A stretch of 64,000 nt of DNA, from assembly GCA_949752745.1 (NCBI GenBank), contig OX457027.1, positions 56,982,053-57,046,052 of the forward strand, given 5' to 3'. The DNA comes from Protula sp. h YS-2021. Its lineage: Eukaryota; Annelida; Polychaeta; Sabellida; Serpulidae. Of the stretch, positions 54,130 to 64,000 are shown in pieces. Under the pieces are notes generated by a model. The model was not told the DNA's origin. It ran no database searches and saw nothing but the letters and a program-made list of their open reading frames with translations. Each line of letters starts with the position of its first letter. Positions within the stretch are counted from its first letter, which is position 1. Position numbers and translations under genes: made by a program.

Positions 54130-54700
54130 ACAACCCAGTAAACATCGTGACGTTGGAGCAAAGATGGCTAGACGTCGCATGGTTTGGTTGTTTATGGAAG
54201 TCGAAACAGCGTCTACATTCCGACATTGGATAGACGTCGATAATATGACGTCTAACGTTGCGCACAGGTTGCAAATGGAAATCGGAACAACGTTTCCCAA
54301 CGTCCGCAAAGCACCGTTGTTTAGACGTAGGGAAAGCGACGATGCATCGATCTAGGGACAATAATAATCAAGAATCGCCACTTTGACAGCGGCAATTACA
54401 GCGTGGTCACCCTCCATCAGAGTACACCGCCCTGAGTTCATCCGGTACCGCAGGATACATGTGTCGATTTTTCGGCGTCTCTCCGAAGTCGATTGTCCGA
54501 CATCTATACGACGTTGTAACATAGACGTTGATTAGACGTAGGAAACATTGTGTTTTGGTTGCAACCTAAAGCAATGTCTAAGCAGCGTTGCTTACCCAAA
54601 GTTGTATCCAAGACGTTGGGAAGACGGTGCTCTGTAGTCGCGACCAATCACAACCAAGTACAACCAGAGTTAATGCTGAGGTTGGATCGGATTGCCGTCG
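54130..54700. repeat. GACGTT-rich dispersed repeat, copy 1
   Basis: TTTGGTTGTTTATGGAAGTC, GTTGCAAATGGAAATCGGAA and AATCGCCACTTTGACAGC are shared in order with 63140-63410. Many AACGT/ACGTT words (TAGACGTCG, AGACGTTGG) occur in both orientations. I see no coding frame worth calling. Confidence 0.6.
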
Positions 54701-57227
54701 CTACATTAAATCCGAGGTAGTTATCTTGCTGCTGTTTATGGGCATTTGAAGCTATTTTTTTAAAGTCCGCTCTTTTCAATAAAAATATTTCAACTTTTGT
54801 TAGTTCCACCAAAAGCAATCTTTCATGTGGAAAACGTATGTTAACGACATGTTTTTCATCTTGAGGAGATTGAGTAGATGATTAATTACATTTACAATGT
54901 AATAAACCCATTTATCTTTATTGAAAATATAAATTATCATATTGTTGATCTTGCCTGAAACATGTGGTAACCACATGGTTATAAATGTTTGTCAAATCGC
55001 GGTAGACTAAACACCTTGTGATCATGTGGTCACTCTCACGAGGTGAACGCAATATATCGTGCATATAGATTGAATTGCCATAGTATAAGCTGCAACTTGT
55101 TATGGCCCTTTTTAAGAACCAGCTCCCACAAAATCAAAGAGGAAGCCAAGTCTTCTTTTTTTCTCTTTTTGCCAATGACTATGACTATTTTCTAAATATT
55201 TTTCAAAAATATGTTCTGCGAAATGATGCTGATTAATTGAAAGCGTTTAGGTCTTGAAGGTGACAAGAATAATTCGAGGTACTGTCCTTATTTACAACTT
55301 AACGTTTTAACACAACTTATACTAGAACCTCACTTCGCCAGCGAAATGTTAAACACTTGACAAAAATTAAAACGCAAAAATACTTCCTTCAATGGATTAT
55401 TTCTTGAATAATATATTCCAAACAACACAGCTTGAATACGCCTTATAAGCCGAGTAGTGTTTGGTGCTTGTTGACTTATCTATTTATGCAGTGAGAGCTC
55501 GCACAAAGCTCACTGAGCAACTGTGTGTGATATGGGTTAAATGCTACGCATCTACTTGCAAAAATACACTCTTTTCACATGGCGTTTTAACAAAGAAAAC
55601 GAAATCAAAGACGAAAATAAAAAGTGACATGCACATGTTCAGATCAAGCTCTTCATAAGTCCCAAGTTTCATGGTCGTAGGGCCCATAGTGTCAGAGAAG
55701 AAGAAGACACAAAAAATCGGAAAAACTGTCAAGAAGAAAAAAAGGACGAATTTTGCTCGCACAAATTCATATAACCATTGCAAGCCAAAGGCTTGTCGAG
55801 TGTTAAATATCAAGAACACGGGACTGGGAAGTGTGAGTGAAGGTATGCGTGCAAATGTATGTAATTGCCAGAAAAAGTTAAACAATTCCAAAAAGAATAC
55901 TTTAATTATTTGTTCTAAAAATAGGTGAACTTAAATCTATTTTGTTTTCTTAAATGAACATTCAGATTTAAGGTATACAATACGTGTAGAAATTAAGTAA
56001 TATATTTGGGTGCTGCGATACCTAGAGAACAGTAAATTGTTTATCTGCGTATGGGAATGTGAGGTGCAACTGTAGCGTGATGGTGTAATAAGCTTTTTAT
56101 GCCTGAATAAAAACAACTTGTAATATCAAGCTGAAATAGCGAAAGATAGTAACACAAACACCCAGCTTATCTGGACACTGACGTTAGTCACAATTTCGTA
56201 TGCATTAAGAATTTTTTATTGTATTTAACTCGCAAGATCGCATCTAGGCTTTGTCTGTGGGTTGGCGAGCGCGCAAGCTTATAAATCGCTGAAACCAGAA
56301 CAAACTGAGGCCACTTGATATGTTACACTTTAAATATTCTCAGTTGATACTTTTGTTGCTTTTTCTATAAAAGTTACTTCCTGGCTTCCATTTTATTATT
56401 TAGAGTAATTCTATTAACTTAAAAAATAAGATTTAATTACTCAAGGATCCTTTCTTGAAAGAAGTTCAGAATTGGACTTGCTGAACCTAATTTATCATTC
56501 GGGCATTGTATAGGAATGTGTGTGTAATTAATAGCTCAATGACTGTCAAATCAATGCGAAACGTTGCGAACATATACAAAGGAGGGGATGGTTGCTAGGG
56601 AACGAAAAACATAGAATATTGTAAAGTTTTCAGAAAATAATACAAATTAGATTATTGAGGGTGAATATTCAAATAAAATTTCACTTTCAATGCAATTACT
56701 CTGCGACCAAGTTTCATAATCTTTCATTTGTGTCTTACTCGCGCACTACTTTGTGTGAATGCTTTTTTTCTCAAGTACATGTCATTCAAGGTCACGTACG
56801 TCACTGTTATTTAAAAAGTTCGATCACATTTTGACGGCTGCTTGTTGCACTGGAATAATTTATGAAAGGGTAAATTTGAGGTGGCAGAAATTTAAAAAAA
56901 GAGCTTTTTTTCTGTATTAGATTTCTTGCTCTTTGAAATCTTATAAGATTAATTAGTTGTCGGAATTAAAACAATTGCTCGATTCTAATCAGTTTTCAAA
57001 TTAATAAATGTTTTTTATTTGTTTATGTTTTTTGTACAGAAAAGTGTGAACCATCTCCCTGTGATTATAACACAGATTATATTTAAATATAACATAAACT
57101 ACTAGAGTAACTTGATATTATAGTGAAATTTCAAAACGTGGAATAAAGTTTTGAATATGACTTGACTTAAAAAATCAGAATTTTTTTCCTGCCTTGTGGA
57201 TAATCTCATTAAGTTTCCAAAAAGAAG
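54701..57227. other. Upstream flank of the ten-cysteine secreted gene
   Basis: Mostly AT-rich. A lysine-rich open frame at 55671-55928 looks like a repeat-derived sequence. No exon was found that joins the gene start at 57228. Confidence 0.5.
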
Positions 57228-60200
57228 ATGAAATGCTTGGATAGCATTTTGCATTTGTGTATGATCTGCCTGTCCGTTTTGCTTCCTGACTCGGGAACAA
57301 CAGCTGATACAAAAGAGGACTGTTCGCATTACGACGACGGCTCGTTTTGGGGCTATTTCGGGGAAGGATTTATGGAGGTTAATTTCACTGCTGGCACTCC
57401 AGAATACTGGCGTTTTGTGCATTTTCACGTGTCTGCTGCTAGCCGCACCAATCGAGCGCCGAGACAAGGTACGGTTTTTCAAAAGCTTAAATTTAAACCA
57501 CTGTGATAAATTTATAAATCAATCAAAGTTTAAGGAATATTGATATGCTATCTGCGATTTTAAATGGTAAAATAGTGATTATAAGGATGAATAAGTTAAT
57601 TTTGTAGTCGGTTACTGTTATACAAGTAATGCTAGTAATAGGTAAGATGTGAGGCTCTCGTTTGCATTACAACTAATCGACTGTTCACGAATGGACGCTT
57701 TGCCTCTTTTAGACGGATTTAATGAATACCGATACCTGTAAATCACAGCACAATACGTTATGTAAAAACACATTATATTTTCACAACATTTTAAAAAATT
57801 CATTTTAATAAAATGAGTAAACGTACTTTATATACTGTTGTTCTAATTATCACAAGTACCAGATGTGCTGGCGCGATTTTCTGCACTTTTCAAATGAAGA
57901 AAAATGTAAAGTGCTTTTTAAAGTGTCAACTGTCAAAAACAGTTCAGAACGTGATTGATGCATGGTTTACAATACAAAAGGAAACAAACTGACAATACCA
58001 TTTTTTTTCTTGTCGTTTTTTCTTTTTATTCCTGCTGTTTTAACACCAAGAAAATAAACTGTTGTATCAGTGTGTTACCAACCTTATGTCTATGAATTCT
58101 GACCACTATATTAAGCTTGAGATTAGCTGATGGAATAACCTCAAACAGTGGTGTGGTGTAACTGATGGTTGTTCAAAGGACAAATCAAGGAGCTCACTTG
58201 GCTTTTGAAACGTAGCTTAATTCTTTACTCGCCCATGATAGCAGCCCCATTAGCACTCATATTTCTGGTTGGTACTCCCGGAATATATGTGCTCGCCCCA
58301 TAGCAACAGTTAATGATATCAGGAAACCTAGAAGCATTTTGTAATTTTACCTTGTGGGCGGGGGGGGGGGGGGGGGGGGGTACTCTGTCGCAACCTAAAA
58401 TCTACAACACAATATAATGTCAATAGGTCAGTATTAAGTCAATGTTATTTGTGTAACTCAGAGTATTTGCGCATGTTTGACAAAGAACTTATATTTTAAT
58501 TGTTTTATTTTCTCAGTGAATAAATGCCAAAAATGGGACAGCTACTTTCTCTCTGAAACACGGGATGGAGATTCGTGTTGTGATACGTAAGTATCAGTTT
58601 TTTTTTTTGTTTTTTTTTTGAGAACCTCACTTTAAAAATAAAAAGACAACTTTTCATTTCAGATCTACAAATAAGAACAAAACATGACAATAGTTTTGTG
58701 GCTAGGTACACTCTTTGAACCCCCTCCTCCACCCCCTCCCCCTCCTAACACGCTTTTGCCTCGATATGCTGTGTTTGTAACTATTTTGCTCTTTTTGTTT
58801 TTTAAACAGGAGAAGAGCCAAATGCCTGTGGTTTTCTGGTATGCCTGATCCCACAGAAGAAGCAGCGGAAGTGTACCCCATATGGAGTGCAAGGGTTTTT
58901 CCGGATCTCACAATTAACATTCGTTACCAATATTGGTACGACATATCCTGCATCAGCCTAGAAAGGTAAACAAAGCAAATTTTAAGTTAAGTCTCTCGTG
59001 GCAAAGTACAGTCACAGTTATAGTCTAGTCATTTTTCTGTCTTGTATATCTTTTAGTGATGGATAAAGACATTTGGTCAATTTGTTACATTCAAACGGGA
59101 GCTATACGATGTCACGGAGTAGACAGGACGTCGCTCTGATACTGGGGGCGGGTGGGGGGGGGGGGGGGGGGTTGACAATGGTCTGCTGTGTTCATTTATA
59201 CCTCTTTAACCGTGACAGTGAATGCTTCTTTAGGATTAAGAAAGAAAAACGAAAGCATACAGCCGGCCAGTATTGGGACAAAGTGAGTCCGTAGCTTTCC
59301 GGTTTGCACTGGTTTTACACTCTGGTGCTGTTATAATATTAAATAGTGCTTGTCTAGCGGAGTTCTTGGCATTGTCTTAAAAATACAAATGAACAAACAC
59401 GTCTGATGAAGAGCGATAAGAAAAAAAGATAACATGAATATTTTATGTGTTGCAAGGGTTTTTGGTAGGAGGCTTCTATCACACAACCATATATTTTATG
59501 TATCTGATGAATAGAAATTCGATCCATGATTTTCGTCAGAAAAAAAAGAATAAGGGTGTGGCTAGGACGGGTATGCAATCTTATTTCTGTTGTAAAACAT
59601 GTCTCATATTTGACTACATTTTGGATTCACCTGTGATGGGGATATCTGAAATAGACTTTTCATATATCTTATGATTTGGCAAACTAATATTCTGGATAAC
59701 TGTCTACCTTGTGTTGAGCAAAATAGAAAGATTCAATCTTGGCGAGCTCTTTATTTATTGTATCAGTTTAAACCTTGTTTTGGCTGATACTTATTCTTTT
59801 ACCATGTTGAAAATACACACTAAAATAAGCATAATTTTGAATAAATGAATCTTATCTAGAAAACCCGCCAAAATATAAAATGCAACAACACGGTATAACT
59901 GTAATCAGTGCGCGATATCTGCTAGTTTAAAGAAATCAATGAGTAAATAACTACTAATATCAATAGCATAATCAGAGATAACCAAATAAGTTATGACAGA
60001 TAAATTAATCATGCTTCAGTGGGACTTGAACTCTAGGGTGGTTCTATTCGCGGGTTTTGTTACGATGGAAGGCAATTAAAACGAAACCTAAGAAGTGGTC
60101 AAGCTTGTGAGGAGGGCCAATTGAGGGATTGGTTCTGTTCCCCTGGAATCTCGAATCGAGCTATTAGTGGTGGCAGCGAAACAACAAGTTCATTATAATT

Positions 60201-61479
60201 AACCTTTGAAGTGAATTCATGCGTTTTTTATACAAAAAATAATTAATTTTGGGGAAAAACTGGTTTCAATAAGGAAGAAACGACAAAGCAAAACCTTGTT
60301 CTTTAGGTCATAACAAATATGAAGGTTGTATGTGACAAACATCCTTCAAAGTAAGATGAATAAAAAATTACCGACAGCAACAGATTATTTTTTTTACCGA
60401 TCATAAGTTTGAACAGCAGCACCTGAGGTGAATCTGGTGGTACATTATATGAGAACTTTTCTTCCCTCTCTCTCCCTATTTCTGTCTCTGTGTCTCCCCC
60501 CTCTCTTTGTCTCTCTCCCTCTCCCTCCCTCCCTCCCTCCCTCCCTCCCTCCCTCTCTCTCTCTTGCTTTTGTTTCTGTTATCTCGGAATACAGGAAAAG
60601 CCACAGCGTGCATTACAAAAATGATGAGTGCTTTATTTGCATACGCGAAATACGCTGAGTATATGTGAAATGTTTGTGCAGGTTTTGTAAGAACGAAGCG
60701 TGGACACAAATTCTTACTTGATCATTTCAAATACAGAGTGTTTATATTGATTATCAGCTGGAGTTAAGCGCACTCTTGGCGTGTGGGTGGGGTGGGGAAT
60801 GTCGTTTCACTGATTAAGTTATGCTTTTTTTAGGAAATGGTTTCGAACTTGCAAAAAAGATTCTTAGAAAGGTTTCGGAATCCGAAAAAAGCATTGGCCT
60901 GTCTGTAAAGGCAAAGCAAACGAAAATCAGGGTGAAAAGATTTTTAAATTCTACCCGGAGGAAGAAAGTGATTTTAAAAATATTACTTTTTGACCAAGTG
61001 TTTGATATTTCGCCTTTTGAAATAGGTTTTGTTTGTTTTGCATCGGGTTGCCCCCCCACCCCCCCCCCCCCCCCTCTGAAATGTACGCCCATGGCAGCGA
61101 TGCTAGCGCCTATCATAGTTCTATCTCTTACAAAAAATTCTCAGAATGCGTCTGCAGTGATAACATAAACACATTCGCAGTTTTCAATTCATAGCTTTTA
61201 AATTCTGAGCAAACGTTACTGACTGCCCCATGGTTTATTAAGGACTAATGTGCATCCGCGTAGTCAATTATTTACTTATTTATTTATTCTTTACTGTTGA
61301 ATAGGACGTGTTCCTCATGTCGAGAAATCGCCCACGAGAGGAAAGTGCTGGTGTCGACAGTAAGACCCTCGCCACTACTGCCGTACAATCCAGGCAAATA
61401 CGGACACGCCTACGTCCGTATAAACAATGTCCGCTTTCAAAGATTTCACGAAATGACATACTGCTATTGTTCCAACTAA
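57228..61479 (+). CDS. Secreted ten-cysteine protein, family unrecognised
   Basis: Four coding exons: 57228-57468, 58517-58586, 58810-58965, 61305-61479 (TAA). All introns are GT-AG, all phases join, and the 642 bp encode 213 aa. Residues 1-26 form a good signal peptide. The mature part has ten cysteines (32, 84, 101, 102, 109, 151, 158, 161, 209, 211), a sequon at N52 and no membrane helix, so secretion is expected. The cysteines cluster as a CC pair, a CxxC and a terminal CxC, which recalls cystine-knot or small cytokine folds, but the spacing does not match IL-17, noggin/trunk or TGF-beta as I know them. A poly(A) signal AATAAA lies at about 61616. The last intron (58966-61304) is full of low-complexity tracts. 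I cannot name the function. Confidence 0.72.
60461..60564. repeat. CT/CCCT pyrimidine tract
   Basis: CT-rich sequence with eight CCCT copies (about 60522-60553). It lies in the last intron of the ten-cysteine gene; other low-complexity tracts of that gene are G runs at 58360-58380 and 59154-59171 and a C run at 61051-61074. Confidence 0.95.
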
Positions 61480-62784
61480 AATTTATGGGTCCTTTTCATA
61501 AAGTAGTTCAACTCTGGCTTATCAAACTATATTGCATGCTATGGAGGGGGTTACTTTAAAACCGTCTTTGGTTAAACATGGCGTACCGATATTACCAACC
61601 TTATCGAGTAGCCTGTAATAAAAAAATAGAAATTATTGGAACATTTATCGTTGTCATTCCAGTTTACAAATATTTTAAATTTTATACTTTTCCCTATATG
61701 AACAACAGGGGGTTGAATATTAAACACTAAAGAAGCTTTTGGTTTGAAGTGATAAGTTAAAACTGTCATTTAACATAACGGTGTGGCCACTTGCAGAAAG
61801 CGAGCGCTTGTGTCGGTCAGATTATTATGACAAATTCGAATCTAATTCGGATCACTACTATTTAGCCCCTTTCTATATAATGTAATCCAGGACAGACCAT
61901 GCACTGTAACAGAACACCAAGAACAAAACACAGGCTGTTCTAATTAGGCCAGGGATGCACCGCGATATGAAAAGGGTTTCAATCCTTGAAAATTAAAAGC
62001 ACATTTACGCTTTACTCTTCATTCTTCATGATGAGCTTGTGTTTAGAAATAAAAGTGTAAAGGCTATAGACAAGGTCTCGTTTTTTGATAAGCAGTGTAT
62101 TGTATAAATGTCTATTTTGAGGATTGATGTATGGAATTCATTACAATAGCCAAGAGCTTTAATTTATTTTTCAATAAATGCTGCAGTTTCAAGACGATGA
62201 GGCTGCGTTATGTGTGTGTGGGAGGGTGGGGTGGATGTCAGGGAATTTATTAATCTATCTGTAATTTTTCCTGTTATCTATGAAAATTTACTAGTAACGA
62301 TGTCGATTATCTGGAAAATAGCTTCAGTATTTTTTCAGCTGTAAACAAAACAAGATTTACATTTAGACAAATCAACAAGAAACGATGCCAATTAAATGCT
62401 TTTTCTTTGTTTGTTATGATCCGTAAATAAAACGAAGAGGCTTACTTTGAAGTTACTTCCCGTATATACGAGGAATAATAAGAATTTATTCTCTCAAAAT
62501 GCAGCAAGCAACATGCAAAGCCGTTATTTTAAAGAAAGTATGAGCAAATAAAAGTTTTAACTGTGCAATAATTTTATTTCATCCAAATGGCTACAACTGT
62601 GTCGTGAAAAATGGTAGGTATTTTTCACTGAGTAAAAAGACCATAAGTAACAATGCACAAGAATTATTATCAACTGTGTACTGTGCATCTTTTAGGAATG
62701 GGATCTGTTATAACTGACAAAAAACCCTCTCATTTGTGAAAATTTCAAGAATTTATTGTAAATAAAACAAAATGAGGACTGTGT
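61480..62784. other. 3' flank of the ten-cysteine gene
   Basis: It contains the AATAAA at about 61616, then AT-rich sequence without exons or recognised repeats. Confidence 0.5.
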
Positions 62785-63024
62785 ATGCAGCCATTGTACA
62801 TTTTAGACCATTCACTGCTGATGGTCGCATGTACAGCGCAGTGTTATTTTCCACGGGTAGTGGAGAGCACTGTCTATAAAAACGGTCCTACTTCTGATGC
62901 AGAAACGGGCATATGTGTGAAGGAAGGTACCACCATGCCATGTTTACGCAATAACATTTTCTGTCATCAAGCAAAAAATCTCGATTACGATCCGTTTTGT
63001 GCTTCCTGTGATCAAACACTGTAA
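62785..63024 (+). CDS. Small cysteine-rich open frame, possible terminal exon
   Basis: An open frame of 79 codons with eight cysteines among its last 64 residues, in a pattern (C...C, then C, C, C, C, CxxC) typical of small extracellular domains. It may be a complete short gene starting at the ATG at 62785, but the N terminus is a weak signal peptide. Alternatively it is the last exon of another gene: an AG at about 62837 could be the acceptor, with the frame continuing QCYFPRVVES. It lies 1.3 kb downstream of the ten-cysteine secreted gene on the same strand and could be a neighbouring gene. No partner exon was identified. Confidence 0.35.
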   Translation: MQPLYILDHSLLMVACTAQCYFPRVVESTVYKNGPTSDAETGICVKEGTTMPCLRNNIFCHQAKNLDYDPFCASCDQTL

Positions 63025-63139
63025 TAAACGTCTGTCTCTTTTTCAAAGAATTCTTTGCTGGTTATTTTAAGACATTATGGAAATAAAATAATTTAACTAT
63101 AAAATTTTATGAATTATTTAAAAAACCTCAAGTAACCAT

Positions 63140-63410
63140 TCCTGCATTCGACCAACGTTGGACAGAAGTCGGATCAACGTCGGCTTTTGGTTGTTTATGT
63201 AAGTCCAACGTCTACCTTTCGATGGACAGACGTGATTTCCGATATCTAATCAATGTTGCGTAACGACTGTAAATGGAAGTCGAAACAACGGGTGCCTGTC
63301 AAAGTTGTCGTGAAAGCGAAGTTGTGTGGGCGTTGGGAAGATATTAATAGAATCGCCGTGTAGACAGCGACAATCGTAGTGCGGTCGCCCGTCCGCCACA
63401 GTGCACCCCC
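63140..63410. repeat. GACGTT-rich dispersed repeat, copy 2
   Basis: TTTGGTTGTTTATGTAAGTC, GACTGTAAATGGAAGTCGAA and AATCGCCGTGTAGACAGC match copy 1 in order. It ends near a C run (63406-63418). Confidence 0.6.
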
Positions 63411-64000
63411 CCCCCCCAACCTTAGGTCATGCAATCCCACAGGATATATATAAAGTTATTTTCATTAATATGTAAAATAATTATTATAATATTAAAAGTT
63501 ATCTATTATTTTTTTGTGCTAAACAACAATGAAAAATACATGATATGTATTTTCATGAATAGATACGTTATATAATAAATCAACACTTTGCCTTGCAATT
63601 TAATGAAGAGAACAAACTACTCCATAAAAATAACTACATTGAATTAGCTAAGCATTAATATGAAACAAAAACGAAAACTGAAACTGAATCGTATTTAATT
63701 CATATACAACTAGACAAAAAATGCATATATTTAGTAATGTATTGATTTAACAGTATAACTGGTTGTAATGGTTAAAGAAACTGTATTAAATTATCTTATT
63801 ATGTTTAACAGAACAAAAGTAAAATTTAACCCCTTGCCTTTGCTAATTTGTTTAAATATATTTTCTTGATTCTTAATTCCAGACTTCAACAGTTAAATTT
63901 GACAAACAACCATTGTACCATCAAATCATGAAACAGATTTTTTGCCCTTCGGTCAACAATGAGATCCGCAATTAAACTAATTTATAGACACAGTTGCTAA
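63411..64000. other. No gene seen
   Basis: Very AT-rich window end. No open frame or repeat worth calling. Confidence 0.6.

Noticed and set aside
55461..55928. Lysine-rich open frame that might be a small gene
   Set aside because: It has low complexity, no splice partners, and an equally long frame on the opposite strand; probably repeat-derived.
58665..59294. Glycine-rich and other small open frames around the G runs
   Set aside because: They translate G tracts and intron sequence of the ten-cysteine gene, or are antisense to its exon 3.
60821..61021. Lysine-rich open frame with an AG acceptor in the last intron of the ten-cysteine gene
   Set aside because: Its phases do not allow insertion between exons 3 and 4, and its composition does not match the secreted protein.

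Overview
This is eukaryotic nuclear DNA: AT-rich, with three multi-exon protein genes whose exons keep reading frame across GT-AG introns, and a heavy load of satellites and transposon remains. The repeat style points to an invertebrate, most likely a bivalve mollusc: tandem core units followed by a GGAC or AACT tetranucleotide run and a terminal hairpin, as in molluscan pearl and Helentron-derived elements. The species is not established.

Layout. From 2056 to 26791 on the minus strand is a seven-transmembrane receptor gene that I could assemble completely from 13 coding exons (355 codons plus stop). Its C-terminal region matches TMEM116. The intron between exons 8 and 7 (5236-20880, 15.6 kb) holds nearly all of the satellite DNA: a 138-bp array, a 51-bp array inside a duplicated 0.5-kb flank, a 7.4-kb array of a 114-bp monomer with an 11-monomer higher-order period, a 339-bp duplication, and several elements with a core / tetranucleotide / hairpin layout. 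From 27 to 39 kb there is no intact host gene. That stretch has a promoter-proximal duplication, a 0.9-kb dispersed repeat, a broken jockey-like reverse transcriptase, fold-back MITEs, a tRNA-derived SINE, more core-repeat elements and a 1.07-kb Mutator-like element with an 8-bp target duplication.

From 39136 to 44574 on the minus strand is a second complete gene (7 coding exons, 527 aa): signal peptide, Kunitz domain, CUB domain, LDL-receptor class A domain, one membrane helix and a cytoplasmic tail with three PPxY motifs. Its introns carry a 177-bp repeat element and a nested insertion, an hAT-like element with a perfect 8-bp target duplication inside a fold-back element. From 45 to 57 kb there are repeats (second copy of the 0.9-kb repeat, a tandem duplication with a hairpin, a decayed pogo/Tigger element, more 138-bp family units, a GACGTT-rich repeat). 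From 57228 to 61479 on the plus strand is a third gene of 4 coding exons (213 aa), encoding a secreted ten-cysteine protein I do not recognise. A small cysteine-rich open frame follows at 62785-63024.

The three genes show no sign of functional coupling; two are cell-surface proteins and one is secreted. The most unusual features are the satellite-filled receptor intron with its higher-order structure, the Kunitz-CUB-LDLa-PPxY architecture, the unassigned secreted protein, and the recurrent element architecture seen in unrelated-looking repeats. All exon models come from reading splice signals and frame by eye; none has been checked against RNA or databases.
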